Program-made: the position numbers and the translations under genes
Origin: Candidatus Gastranaerophilales bacterium
Lineage (GTDB): Bacteria > Cyanobacteriota > Vampirovibrionia > Gastranaerophilales > Gastranaerophilaceae
Assembly: GCA_947625445.1 (NCBI GenBank)
Contig: CANQOM010000001.1
Span: 1 to 29,702, forward strand
DNA length: 29,702 nucleotides
Reading direction: 5' to 3'
Shown here: positions 1-8,558 of the stretch, in pieces
How positions within the stretch are numbered: the first letter of the stretch is position 1
How the letters are laid out: every line of letters begins with the position of its first letter
Notes under the pieces: generated by a model
What the model was told of the DNA's origin: nothing
What the model saw: the letters and a program-made list of their open reading frames with translations, nothing else
Database searches by the model: none

Positions 1-1
1 C

Positions 2-439
2 AAAATAGTTGAAACAGAGGCTTATACACAAGATGAACAGGCATGTCATGCATATAGAGGCATTACTAAACGAAATGAAGCCATGTTTAAAAAACCGGGT
101 ATTACTTATGTATATTTTACTTATGGTATGTATTATTGTTTAAATATAATAACGGAACGTGAAGGTTACGGTTCTGGCGTTTTAATAAGAGCTTTGGAAC
201 CGATTCACTGTGATATTAATAATACTAACGGACCTGCTAAATTGTGTCGTGCTTTTGATATTACAAAAGCATTGAATGAAATTGATGTTTGTTCGGATAA
301 GTCTCCTTTATGGATTGAATATGGTGATAAAATTGAAGATTCAAAGATTATTACTACAAAAAGGATAGGTATTAAACATGCAACAGAATTGCCTTGGAGA
401 TTTTATATAAAGGGAAATAAATTTGTATCAAAACCTTAA
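2..439 (+). CDS. DNA-3-methyladenine glycosylase (AAG/MPG family), 5' end outside the window
   Basis: Base-excision repair enzyme that removes alkylated purines such as 3-methyladenine. The open frame runs from the window edge, so the amino terminus is missing; the first in-frame ATG (83) lies inside the domain and is not the start. The visible frame begins with VETEAY, which carries the family's Glu general base and base-stacking Tyr. After it come HAYRG, RNEAMF, YVYFTYGMYYCLN and LIRALEP, all typical of the AAG fold, and it ends with the usual PWRFY and a short tail. The last bases overlap the stop of the facing rsmI gene, so the two genes end tail to tail with no room for a separate terminator. 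No frameshift or missing key residue is visible in the part present. Confidence 0.93.
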   Translation, partial: KIVETEAYTQDEQACHAYRGITKRNEAMFKKPGITYVYFTYGMYYCLNIITEREGYGSGVLIRALEPIHCDINNTNGPAKLCRAFDITKALNEIDVCSDKSPLWIEYGDKIEDSKIITTKRIGIKHATELPWRFYIKGNKFVSKP

Positions 440-1248
440 TCTATTGAAAGATTATAAACTTTGTTTTTATTTTCATTGTATAGTTTTGAAATTATTCTTG
501 AAATATCCTTTTGTGAGAATCCTTCTTGTTTTAAAAGGTTAATTTTTTCTTTTATTTCTGTATCTGTAAGAGAATTTTCTTCTTGAGAAAAAATCATAGC
601 AACAATTTCACCTTTTAAAGAATTAGTCTCGTAATAAGAAAGTAATTGTTTAACGCTCATAATTTTAACTTCTTCATAAACTTTTGTAAGTTCTCTTCCC
701 AGAGCCATTTTGGTATTTTCTCCAAATATTTCTGATATATTTTTAAGTGTATCTTTAATTCTGTTAGGTGAATCGTAAAAAACACAGTTTGTATATTTAT
801 ATTTATTAAATATATCAGCTTGTTGTTTGAAAGTTTTAGGCACAAACCCTATAAAAACATATTCTTCATTATTTCTTGGAATAAGACTTAAGAAAACTGA
901 AATAGCACAAGCTCCGGGAATGGAAGTTATTTTTACATTATTTTTATATAATTCTTCTGTTAAAGCTCCTCCCGGGTCAGATATTCCTGGTGTTCCGGCA
1001 TCTGATACAAGCGCAATTGTTTTACCTTCTTCAATTAGTGAAATAATTTTAGTGCTTCTTTGTTTTTCATTAAACTTATGACAATCAAAAAGTTTGGCTT
1101 TTATATTGTATTTATCAATTAATACTTTTGTGGTGCGAGTGTCTTCACATGCAATATAATCAACACTTTTTAACACTTCAAGCGCTCTTAAACTAATATC
1201 AGATAAGTTTCCTATTGGAGTTGCAACTATATAAAATTGTGAATCCAT
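436..1248 (-). CDS. rsmI: 16S rRNA (cytidine-1402-2'-O)-methyltransferase RsmI
   Basis: SAM-dependent methyltransferase that 2'-O-methylates C1402 in the decoding centre of 16S rRNA. At 270 aa it is near the usual length. It has the tetrapyrrole-methylase-like fold with the RsmI signatures: ATPIGNLSDIS near residue 10, ACEDTR near 34, LVSDAGTPGISDPG near 80-95 and GFVPK near 134. The carboxyl end (KEKINLLKQEGFSQKDISRIIS) looks like the small helical tail domain of the family. Its ATG overlaps the stop of the STAS-domain gene by one base (TAATG), so translation of the two is probably coupled. The 3' end overlaps the facing glycosylase gene. Confidence 0.96.
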   Translation of the reverse strand: MDSQFYIVATPIGNLSDISLRALEVLKSVDYIACEDTRTTKVLIDKYNIKAKLFDCHKFNEKQRSTKIISLIEEGKTIALVSDAGTPGISDPGGALTEELYKNNVKITSIPGACAISVFLSLIPRNNEEYVFIGFVPKTFKQQADIFNKYKYTNCVFYDSPNRIKDTLKNISEIFGENTKMALGRELTKVYEEVKIMSVKQLLSYYETNSLKGEIVAMIFSQEENSLTDTEIKEKINLLKQEGFSQKDISRIISKLYNENKNKVYNLSID

Positions 1249-1568
1249 TACTTTATTTGCCTTTTTATAGGATTATCAACAATTCCTTGATTTGTATTAT
1301 ATAAATTGCCGTATGACAGATTATCAAATGTTTTATTTAATCCGGTTACATCAAGTATATGATCTATATTGGGATTTACATTGCTTATTGATAACGATTT
1401 GTTGTTTAAAAGAGCAACTTTTTGTAATTTTAACAACATTTTTATTCCGGTTAAATCTATTGATTCTATATTTGAAAAATCCAAATTGATTTTATTTGCT
1501 TTTTCAAATTCTGTATTATCAATATTTATAATATTCTTGAATATTTCTGAAACTTTTAATATTTGCAT
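1248..1568 (-). CDS. STAS-domain protein (anti-sigma-factor-antagonist-like)
   Basis: A 106-aa single-domain protein. Residues about 25-82 match the STAS pattern: a beta strand (INLDFSNIESID), the turn LTGIKMLL, a helix, the strand KSLSISNV and the final helix IDHILDVTGL. In SpoIIAA-type proteins the turn after the Asp reads S-S-G and its second Ser is phosphorylated by the partner kinase. Here it reads L-T-G, so Thr40 is the only phosphorylatable residue at that point. STAS proteins usually bind an anti-sigma kinase or regulate a transporter, but no such partner is encoded nearby, so the role is open. The tail after residue 85 is polar and unconserved in appearance. The stop overlaps the rsmI start. 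Confidence 0.7.
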   Translation of the reverse strand: MQILKVSEIFKNIINIDNTEFEKANKINLDFSNIESIDLTGIKMLLKLQKVALLNNKSLSISNVNPNIDHILDVTGLNKTFDNLSYGNLYNTNQGIVDNPIKRQIK

Positions 1569-1637
1569 GAAATCCGACTATTCATTTATTTGTTGAATAT
1601 TATTATATTAATATTTTATTTAAAATAATGCAAGCTT

Positions 1638-2348
1638 TTAACCTGCTTTTCTTATTTTTTCGGATTCAATCGTATTATAATTATTTATAACAAAATCTTT
1701 TGGAATTGTAGTTGTATTTGAATTATTAAATTTCCCGTTAATTTTATAGTTTATGGAAGGGATTTTTTTAGACTGAATAAGGTTTTTATGTCTTAATGTA
1801 TTTGCATAATTTTTAGATTTAACGGTTTCATAAGTGTTATTTTTAGCATAATGTTTTTCTTTTGGTTTTGAATTTATCATAAGAATAAATAAAAGAATAA
1901 CTCCTAAAACAGAAAATGATATAAATCTGTTATTTAAAATGCTCAAAGTTTCTGAATTTTTATTTATGTCAGCCGGTTTAATGACACCAGATGAAAGTTC
2001 TTGAGTGTAAATATTGGCATTTTCGATATTATCACCTTGCAGAAGAATAATAGTATTATCATTTTTCTTTTGAACAATAACGTTATTTAAATCTGCAGCA
2101 TTGTCATATATTATTTCTAAGGATTCGGAAGGAAGTACAGAAGATAATACAAGAGTCATATTATTTGTATTATCAACATATTTATTAATGTTAACAGATT
2201 TATCAAGTTTAAGTTTTATATTATATTTTCCCTGATTATCTTGATTAACATCAATACCGGCAAGTGAACTTTCAAGTGCAAAAGCACTTGTAGCTCCTGC
2301 TAAAAGTATTAAAACGAATAATACAAATCTAATTGCCGACTTAAACAT
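1638..2348 (-). CDS. Hypothetical exported, single-pass membrane protein
   Basis: I do not recognise this 236-aa protein. It begins with a clear Sec signal peptide (basic MFKSAIR, hydrophobic core, AFA cleavage site near residue 24). About 115 residues of alternating hydrophobic and polar strands follow, with a layout that recalls AMIN-type beta domains (IDVNQDNQGKYNIKLKLD and TLVLSS), but the match is too weak to call. Residues about 142-160 form a membrane segment, and the last 75 residues are basic and Asn/Lys-rich, so probably cytoplasmic. The shape, an extracytoplasmic sensor-like part plus a basic tail, would suit a wall-associated anchor protein. A GGAG site lies just before the ATG and a candidate promoter lies upstream. 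Confidence 0.7.
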   Translation of the reverse strand: MFKSAIRFVLFVLILLAGATSAFALESSLAGIDVNQDNQGKYNIKLKLDKSVNINKYVDNTNNMTLVLSSVLPSESLEIIYDNAADLNNVIVQKKNDNTIILLQGDNIENANIYTQELSSGVIKPADINKNSETLSILNNRFISFSVLGVILLFILMINSKPKEKHYAKNNTYETVKSKNYANTLRHKNLIQSKKIPSINYKINGKFNNSNTTTIPKDFVINNYNTIESEKIRKAG

Positions 2349-2382
2349 ATATCTCCAACAATTAATATATCCTTAAAAATAT

Positions 2383-2412
2383 TTTATAGATTTTATCTCT
2401 TTAATACATCAA
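2383..2412 (-). promoter_or_regulatory. Candidate sigma-70 promoter of the exported membrane protein gene
   Basis: On the minus strand, TTGATG (complement of 2407-2412) and TATAAA (complement of 2383-2388) are separated by 18 bases. They lie about 35 bases upstream of the ATG at 2348. Pattern match only; AT-rich DNA yields such pairs by chance. Confidence 0.35.
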
Positions 2413-2484
2413 TCAAACGGATTATAAAAATATCTAAATCTAAAGATTAATACGTCAGAAATATTACTGTAAAAATAATAATTT

Positions 2485-2527
2485 TTGCTTGCGTAAAACA
2501 ATAAAATCTAATATCATGCAATATAAT
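2485..2527 (+). promoter_or_regulatory. Candidate promoter region of the GH13-like gene
   Basis: A perfect -10 box TATAAT at 2522-2527 lies 35 bases before the ATG, but no good -35 box stands 16-18 bases upstream of it. An alternative pair is TTGCTT at 2485-2490 and TAATAT at 2509-2514, with an 18-base spacer. Either could drive the GH13-like, nagZ and small secreted protein genes. Confidence 0.35.
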
Positions 2528-2562
2528 ATGTATGCATTTCATGGTTTTGCGAGGTGAAGAAT

Positions 2563-4851
2563 ATGTTTGATTTTCTATTAAAAAAACAATCAATTAGTAA
2601 ATCGGAGATAATTAAAAAGCAGTATTCTAAAATAAAAGAATTATATTCACAAGAAGATGTTTCATTAAAAAGGAAAGCTGAACTCACAAATTTAATAGAA
2701 AAATACGGATATCTTCCGTATTCACAAGCAAGAGCTTTAAATGAACTGACTAAAGGTGAAGTTATTGTTTGTCTTGAAAAAAAACTTGAAATGAATGATA
2801 CATTTAATAATAATGAGTTTAAAATAGAAAATGATGAAATAAGTGTATTAAAAAGATATGGATACAAAGATGCGGATTGGATTAAACAAGAACAACAGGA
2901 TATAAAATTAGTTAATCTTGCAGCACTGGGTGACGGAACAAAAGATAGTTCTCCCGCTAAGTTCATAGATTGGCTTCGACAAATAATTATACTTCCAACT
3001 GGAAATCAGAAAAGAAATGTACTTTCAACAACAATATATCTTGTTCCGTTTCATCCTCGTGATTTTGGAAATGCTTATTTGACTGCAAGTGCTGAAGAAG
3101 TCAGTAAAAAATTGTCGGATAAAGAATTAGAGAACATTAATATATCAGCAAAAGAACAAATTCAATTGTTTATTGCACTTGCTCAATTATGCGGGCATCC
3201 TGTCATTTATGATGTCTTTCCTCAAACAGGTAGATATTCAAAAACTATTTTAGCTCATCCTGAGATAGTAAGATGGATAGATGTTAAGTTTCTTACAGAA
3301 GAAATTTCTAAATCTTTGAATTATGTAGCTATAAAATTATCATCAGAATTTGATGAAGATGATGTTACTATAGTCAGAAATATATACAAAACAACTTTGA
3401 CCGACGGTTCAGCTGATTTATCACCCGAATTTCAACCTATTTACAAACGATTTACTCAAGAATTAGAAGATAAACAAAAAGAACTTTCTAATTATATGAC
3501 CAAGAAAGAAGAGCAAAAAAAGCTTCAAAAAAGAGTAAGAAATATTGTAGCAAAAGTTATAGGAACTAAACCAAGTAAGATAAAACATGATAGTGATATA
3601 ACGAAACGTGGAGAAATAATAAATACTTTAATAGAGGAAGGTTTGTGGACACTACCTGACGGAGCGTGGTGTTCAAGCGGAATCCCTGTTTTTGAAAAAA
3701 TGGCGGAATGTGGTTCTTATCCAATGTTTAGACATTATGATGCTAAAGGTTGTGATGTTTCTAAATTTGCAGAATCTGATTGCCAATCACCCTTTTATTT
3801 TGTTTTCTTAGAAAACGGAGAATATAATCTTCCCGTTATTAATTTTTATTTGAATTATCTCCAAGATTTGCAAGAAGATTATAATTTTGACGGATTCAGA
3901 ATATCTCATACTGACTTTGTTGTAGATGAAATGAGTGAGAAAAATTTAACTCCTATAAGTTACAGAGCGCCACGATTTTTATTAAAGAAAGCCAATGAAA
4001 TATTAAAGAAAAAAGTACCATATTTTGCATGTATGGCTGAATATAGGCTATGGGGTTCTTTTTATAAAGAATATCATCAGGATATGGGCTTTGATGTACT
4101 TTGGGGAAATGATACCAAGACTGATTATGAAAAAAATCCTGTTGAAGTTATTAATAATAATAGAGAACTGGCTAATTATAATAGTGAAGTTTCAGGAAAT
4201 TCTCTGCTTTCAATTTTAAAAGCATACAATAATCAAGATGGTGAATTTAGAACAGTTAACAGATATTTAGGTTTAATGGACGAAGAAGAAGCGTTATTTA
4301 AATGGTTTAAATTTAGATTCTTACCAGGCGGCAAGTTGGCTCATCGTCCTATTATGTACGTTGACGGGGATGAATCATTTTCTAAAGACGGTATAGAATC
4401 TACTATACAAGAAGAAGTTTCTTTAATAAGAGATTTTGATGAAGATTTTTATAATAAATTTGATGCAATCAGAAGATTTTCTGTTAATAATGAGTTAACT
4501 GTTGATGGTGAGGCTCAAATAATTAACCAAAATAATGATGGCTTTATAAGTTGGATGATTTCAAAAGAAACTGTTAAAGAAAGTTTTATTATAGTTGCAA
4601 ATTACTTGCCTCAAAATGAAAAAATATTAAAACAAAATTCGGAAGGAATAATGGAGTATTCTATAAAATCCAACTATGCTATAGAAAATAAAAAAGTAGA
4701 ATTGCCTTCTGATTATACACTAAGTTGTGAATATATATATGAAAATGATAAAAAAGATTTTATAGAACATTATTTTGGGCAAGATATTAAAACAATAGAT
4801 ATAGAAAAGCTTGAACCCTCTGAATTTAGGATATTTAAAATAAAGAGATAG
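2563..4851 (+). CDS. GH13-like (alpha-amylase clan) protein with altered catalytic motif
   Basis: A 762-aa protein without signal peptide, so probably cytoplasmic. I place it near the alpha-amylase clan from a barrel-like series of motifs: VIYDVFPQTG (near residue 223, region-I-like), FDGFRISH (near 442-449, region-II-like), CMAEY (Glu493, region-III-like) and MYVDGDES (near 599-606, region-IV-like), followed by a beta-rich end. In active GH13 enzymes region II reads GFRxD and that Asp is the nucleophile. Here Ser448 (TCT codon) stands there, and the region-IV His-Asp is Gly-Asp. It may be inactive, use another Asp such as Asp451, or belong to a divergent group, so substrate and activity are unknown. 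I chose the ATG at 2563 because GAGGTG at 2551-2556 gives proper spacing; the GTG at 2554 lies inside that site. nagZ starts 3 bases after the stop. Confidence 0.65.
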   Translation: MFDFLLKKQSISKSEIIKKQYSKIKELYSQEDVSLKRKAELTNLIEKYGYLPYSQARALNELTKGEVIVCLEKKLEMNDTFNNNEFKIENDEISVLKRYGYKDADWIKQEQQDIKLVNLAALGDGTKDSSPAKFIDWLRQIIILPTGNQKRNVLSTTIYLVPFHPRDFGNAYLTASAEEVSKKLSDKELENINISAKEQIQLFIALAQLCGHPVIYDVFPQTGRYSKTILAHPEIVRWIDVKFLTEEISKSLNYVAIKLSSEFDEDDVTIVRNIYKTTLTDGSADLSPEFQPIYKRFTQELEDKQKELSNYMTKKEEQKKLQKRVRNIVAKVIGTKPSKIKHDSDITKRGEIINTLIEEGLWTLPDGAWCSSGIPVFEKMAECGSYPMFRHYDAKGCDVSKFAESDCQSPFYFVFLENGEYNLPVINFYLNYLQDLQEDYNFDGFRISHTDFVVDEMSEKNLTPISYRAPRFLLKKANEILKKKVPYFACMAEYRLWGSFYKEYHQDMGFDVLWGNDTKTDYEKNPVEVINNNRELANYNSEVSGNSLLSILKAYNNQDGEFRTVNRYLGLMDEEEALFKWFKFRFLPGGKLAHRPIMYVDGDESFSKDGIESTIQEEVSLIRDFDEDFYNKFDAIRRFSVNNELTVDGEAQIINQNNDGFISWMISKETVKESFIIVANYLPQNEKILKQNSEGIMEYSIKSNYAIENKKVELPSDYTLSCEYIYENDKKDFIEHYFGQDIKTIDIEKLEPSEFRIFKIKR

Positions 4852-4854
4852 GCT

Positions 4855-5859
4855 ATGCAAAAATTAACCTTAAAACAAAAAATATCTCAAATGTTTATAT
4901 TGGGTTTTGAGGGAGAAGACTATTCTTCAAACGCTTATTTTAAAGAACTTTTAAAGAATAATTTAGGTGGTGTTATATTTTTTTCACAAAATATAAAAAC
5001 TAAATTACAATTTAAAAATCTTATTTCAGATATAAAAAAGGAATCATTTTCTCAACTGTTTTTTAGTATTGACCAAGAAGGCGGAAGAGTTGAAAGAACA
5101 GAGAATATTCATGGCGGTAAAAAATATTTAAGTGCACAATATGCATATGAAAAGGGTTTGGATTTTTTACAAAATCAAACACATGAAATAGCATCAGAAC
5201 TTAAAAATTATGGAATTAATATGAACTTTGCTCCTGTTCTGGATGTAAATACGAATAAAAATAATCCCATAATAAATGAACGTGCATTTTCAGATAAGCC
5301 TGAGGAAGTTATTAAGGCTGCAAAAATTGTTGTTGATGAATATGAAAAGTACAATATAATAACAGTTGGAAAGCATTTTCCCGGGCATGGAGATGCGAGT
5401 AAAGACTCTCATAAAACTCTGCCGGTTATAGATTTATCTTATGAAGAGATGATAAAAACTCATATAAGACCTTTTAAAGAACTTATTAAATCAGGACTGC
5501 CGGCTATCATGGCAGCTCATGTTTTGTATCCTCATCTTTCAGATGATAATTTACCTGCTTCATTATCAAAAAAAATAATATTTGATTTATTAAGAAAAAA
5601 ATTATCTTTTTCCGGAATAATTATGACTGACGATATGGAAATGAACGGAGTAAAGGGGTTCTCAAAAATTGATGCCTGTACTCTTGCTATTAATGCAGGT
5701 GTTGATATGTTTATTTTTAGAAATACCACAAAAGAAATTTATGATTTAATTTCGTTGATTGAAGATAGAGTTAAAAATGGTATTATTTCTGAAAAAAGAA
5801 TTGATGAGGCTATTAATAACATATTTGAAATAAAGTGCCGATATAAAATAGTAGGGTGA
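4855..5859 (+). CDS. nagZ: Beta-N-acetylhexosaminidase, GH3 family (NagZ-like)
   Basis: Removes N-acetylglucosamine from peptidoglycan fragments during wall recycling. At 334 aa it matches single-domain NagZ. Motifs in order are SIDQEGGRVER (near 72), NMNFAPVLDVN (near 123), KHFPGHGDASKDSH (near 176-189, the flexible loop with the Asp/His dyad that acts as acid/base in NagZ) and IIMTDDMEMNGV (near 259), which supplies the Asp nucleophile. No signal peptide is present, so it should act in the cytoplasm on imported muropeptides. It is preceded by the GH13-like gene with a 3-base gap and followed by a small secreted-protein gene. No muropeptide permease or amidase gene lies beside it. Confidence 0.92.
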   Translation: MQKLTLKQKISQMFILGFEGEDYSSNAYFKELLKNNLGGVIFFSQNIKTKLQFKNLISDIKKESFSQLFFSIDQEGGRVERTENIHGGKKYLSAQYAYEKGLDFLQNQTHEIASELKNYGINMNFAPVLDVNTNKNNPIINERAFSDKPEEVIKAAKIVVDEYEKYNIITVGKHFPGHGDASKDSHKTLPVIDLSYEEMIKTHIRPFKELIKSGLPAIMAAHVLYPHLSDDNLPASLSKKIIFDLLRKKLSFSGIIMTDDMEMNGVKGFSKIDACTLAINAGVDMFIFRNTTKEIYDLISLIEDRVKNGIISEKRIDEAINNIFEIKCRYKIVG

Positions 5860-5909
5860 GTATAACAAATTTTTTCTCTTCGGTTAAAAATTATAAAAAC
5901 GGAGGAAAA

Positions 5910-6152
5910 ATGAAAAAAATTTATATATCTTTAATGATAGTTATATCATCTGTAAACGTATGTTATGCGGACGGATTTGAATTGACTGACGTAATAAAAG
6001 AGGCAAGAGAAGCAAAAAATATGCAGGTAATGAACAGTCAAAAACCTGACAATATAAAACCTGTAACTAATTCAAAAGATAATTCAGTTCAGGAACAAAA
6101 TGCTTGTGAAAAAATAAATCAAAACGAAGTTATTAAACAATCACAAAATTAA
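5910..6152 (+). CDS. Small secreted hypothetical protein
   Basis: An 80-aa protein of unknown function. The ATG at 5910 follows a strong GGAGG site (5901-5905) and begins a standard Sec signal peptide: MKKIY, a hydrophobic core and VCYA-DG as likely cleavage site near residue 20. The mature part is about 60 residues, polar, rich in Lys, Asn, Gln and Glu, with one Cys and no recognisable domain. The frame stays open upstream to a GTG at 5856 that overlaps the nagZ stop, but that start would bury the signal peptide and ignore the good ribosome site. It ends 64 bases before the facing folC stop. Confidence 0.6.
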   Translation: MKKIYISLMIVISSVNVCYADGFELTDVIKEAREAKNMQVMNSQKPDNIKPVTNSKDNSVQEQNACEKINQNEVIKQSQN

Positions 6153-6216
6153 TTTTTATATTGTTCGAGTAATATATACTGAGTGGGCAGAAGGTGTTAC
6201 AAAACGAACAGTCGAG

Positions 6217-7446
6217 CTATTGTGACACTCGATTATATACTTCTCCTATCATATATAAACTTCCTGTTATTACTGTTAAAATATTTGGATTTATAATTTT
6301 ATAAATATCTTTTTGTTCTATTTTTTTTATGTTGTTTAAGAAATTGATGTTTTTTATATATTCTTCATAAGAAACCGCATTTTTATGGTTAAATTCCATA
6401 AAGTATATTTCATCTTCTTTGTCAAAAAGAATTTTAGCAATTTTTTTATAATCTTTTGTATTAATAGTTGAATATATAAAAATTCTTTTTTGATTTTTAA
6501 AATAATAATCAAGGCTTTTCTTTAATTCTAAAGCGCCATCAGGATTGTGTGCACCATCTATTAATATATTTTTTTCTTTTATATATTCAAGCCTTGCACC
6601 CCATTTTACAGTTTTAAATCCTTTTATTAATGCGATATTATTTATATTAACCCCTAAATTTTCTATAGCACACATTGCCAGTGCAAAGTTATCTTTTTGG
6701 TACGTACCTAAAAGAGAAAGTTCGTATTTTTTTCCTTCATAAATAGCGTAATTTTTATTATTTTCATATAATAATTCAACATTAGAATTACAGACTTTCA
6801 GAGTTGCATTTTTTTCTTTTGCAATTTTTTTTATTACTTCAAATCCCAAATTTTTTTCAGATATTACAACTGTAGAATTGTTTTTAATTATTCCTCCTTT
6901 TTCAAAAGCAATTTGTTCTATGGTATTGCCTAATCTGTCTGTGTGGTCTTCTGATATTGAAGTAATAATTTCAAGAATGGGGTTATTACAAACATTTGTT
7001 GCATCAAATCTTCCGCCTAAACCTGTTTCTATAATAGCAAAGTCTACTTTATTATCATAAAAATATTTATATGCCATTATAGTTAATAGTTCAAATTCTG
7101 TTAAATCTATATTATTATTTTCTGCAAGATTTAGAACTTCGTTTAAATATTTTGTAAAATAATCTTTTGTAATATCAATGAAGTTGATTTTTATACGTTC
7201 TGTATATTCAACCAAGTGAGGACTGGTGTAAAGCCCTGTTTTATATCCTGCACACTTAAGAATATTTGCCAGCATTGAACAAACAGAACCTTTTCCGTTT
7301 GTTCCTGCTATATGTATTACTTTTAATTTATTTTGAGGATTATCGAGTATGTTTAATATCTCCTGAACTCTTTGAGTACCGGGATTTATATAAAATTTAC
7401 TTTGTGATTGTAATAATTCTATAGCTGATTTATAAGATAATTTCAT
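6217..7446 (-). CDS. folC: Bifunctional dihydrofolate synthase / folylpolyglutamate synthase
   Basis: Mur-ligase-superfamily enzyme that joins glutamate to dihydropteroate and extends folate polyglutamate tails using ATP. At 409 aa it is of usual length. HIAGTNGKGSVCSML near residue 45 is the family P-loop, and KTGLYTSPHL right after it is the FolC-specific substrate loop. IIETGLGGRFDATN near 139, EDHTDRLG near 168 and LIDGAHNPDGAL near 296 complete the pattern. It is the last gene of the wall-precursor operon; its ATG overlaps the TGA of murG (ATGA), so the two are translationally coupled. Because all Mur ligases share this fold I checked that it is not MurC or MurE: the SPHL and GLGGRFDATN motifs settle it. 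Confidence 0.95.
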   Translation of the reverse strand: MKLSYKSAIELLQSQSKFYINPGTQRVQEILNILDNPQNKLKVIHIAGTNGKGSVCSMLANILKCAGYKTGLYTSPHLVEYTERIKINFIDITKDYFTKYLNEVLNLAENNNIDLTEFELLTIMAYKYFYDNKVDFAIIETGLGGRFDATNVCNNPILEIITSISEDHTDRLGNTIEQIAFEKGGIIKNNSTVVISEKNLGFEVIKKIAKEKNATLKVCNSNVELLYENNKNYAIYEGKKYELSLLGTYQKDNFALAMCAIENLGVNINNIALIKGFKTVKWGARLEYIKEKNILIDGAHNPDGALELKKSLDYYFKNQKRIFIYSTINTKDYKKIAKILFDKEDEIYFMEFNHKNAVSYEEYIKNINFLNNIKKIEQKDIYKIINPNILTVITGSLYMIGEVYNRVSQ

Positions 7447-8558
7447 TTTATTGTACTTTTTAATAGGCTAACAATTTCATCTGCGGGATTTTTTTGTGCA
7501 ATTTCCTGTACTTTTTCTTTCATATAAAATAGTTTTTGGGGGTTGTCAATAAGTTCGTTTATTTTTTCTAAGAGTGTATTTTCATTACACTCTGAATCTT
7601 CTAAATATAATGAAACTCCTTTATTAAACATTTCTTTTGCATTTTTTCTCTGATGGTCTTGTGCTGCATATGGATATGGTATTAAAACAGATACAGATTC
7701 GCAGGCTATAATTTCAGATAAACTTACGGAGCCTGCTCTTGAAATTACTACATCAGAAGCTTTTAGAGGGTATACCATTTCATCAAAATATGGTTGTATA
7801 AGTACATTAGGACTACTTTTATATTCCGGAAAAAGTTGTTCCAATTCTGTTATTAACTCTTCATAATTCTTTTTCCCCGTTTGTAAAATTACAAAATAGT
7901 TTTCACTTAAAGGTTTGATTAATTTTATCATTGCAGAATTTATGGTTTTTGCACCCTGAGAACCTCCCATTGCGAATATAACTTGTTTATTACAAGGAAT
8001 ATTTAATTTTGTCTTAGCATCTTCTTTGGAAATATTATAAAAAACTTCTCTTATCGGATTTCCTGTAACAATAATATTATTTGATTTTAATATATGTTTA
8101 GAATTTTCAAAAGCAACAGATACTTTTTGTGCTTTTGGTGCGGAAATTTTAGACACCATTCCCGGAACAGAATCGCAATCATGTATCATATACGGGTGAT
8201 TAATAATTATTGAAGCTAAAACAATAGGAGCAGATACATAACCTCCCGTTGTAAATATACCGTCAGGTTTATATTTATTTAAATAAAAAATTGCTTTAAA
8301 TATTGCAAATACTATTTGTATGCCCCATTTTAAAAGATAGAAGCTAATTTTTCTTGGCATTCCCGAAACATCTATCGGTAAAAAAACCACATCTTTATAC
8401 TGTTTTGCAATATCATATTCGAGGTTTTTAGGGTTTCCTATAAAATATATTTTTTCTGTATCATCTTGTTTTAAAAGTTTTTCAATAATGGTAAAGGCAG
8501 GGTAGATATGACCTCCTGTTCCTCCTCCTGATATAAAATATTTTTTCTTACTGGACAT
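7443..8558 (-). CDS. murG: MurG, lipid II-forming N-acetylglucosaminyltransferase
   Basis: Transfers GlcNAc from UDP-GlcNAc to lipid I at the inner face of the membrane, giving lipid II. It is 371 aa, of GT28 type. The amino-terminal glycine-rich loop ISGGGTGGHIYPAF lies near residue 9, followed by GNPIRE near 165, MGGSQGAKTIN near 196 (the second G-loop) and VISRAGSVSLSEI near 273. IPYPYAAQDHQRKNA near 292 binds the nucleotide sugar. The start lies 11 bases inside the end of ftsW and has an AGG-type site. It is the enzyme directly after FtsW in both gene order and pathway. Confidence 0.97.
   Translation of the reverse strand: MSSKKKYFISGGGTGGHIYPAFTIIEKLLKQDDTEKIYFIGNPKNLEYDIAKQYKDVVFLPIDVSGMPRKISFYLLKWGIQIVFAIFKAIFYLNKYKPDGIFTTGGYVSAPIVLASIIINHPYMIHDCDSVPGMVSKISAPKAQKVSVAFENSKHILKSNNIIVTGNPIREVFYNISKEDAKTKLNIPCNKQVIFAMGGSQGAKTINSAMIKLIKPLSENYFVILQTGKKNYEELITELEQLFPEYKSSPNVLIQPYFDEMVYPLKASDVVISRAGSVSLSEIIACESVSVLIPYPYAAQDHQRKNAKEMFNKGVSLYLEDSECNENTLLEKINELIDNPQKLFYMKEKVQEIAQKNPADEIVSLLKSTIK

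Noticed and set aside
1569..1637. AATATT...AATATT hairpin between the STAS gene and the exported membrane protein gene
   Set aside because: A six-base A/T-only stem is too weak to call a terminator.
6153..6216. Inverted repeats (TGTTCG/CGAACA and TCGAG/CTCGA) between the converging small secreted protein gene and folC, with less AT-rich sequence than the surroundings
   Set aside because: The arms are 5-6 bases with long loops and no T run follows, so I cannot support a terminator, a small RNA or a tRNA remnant.
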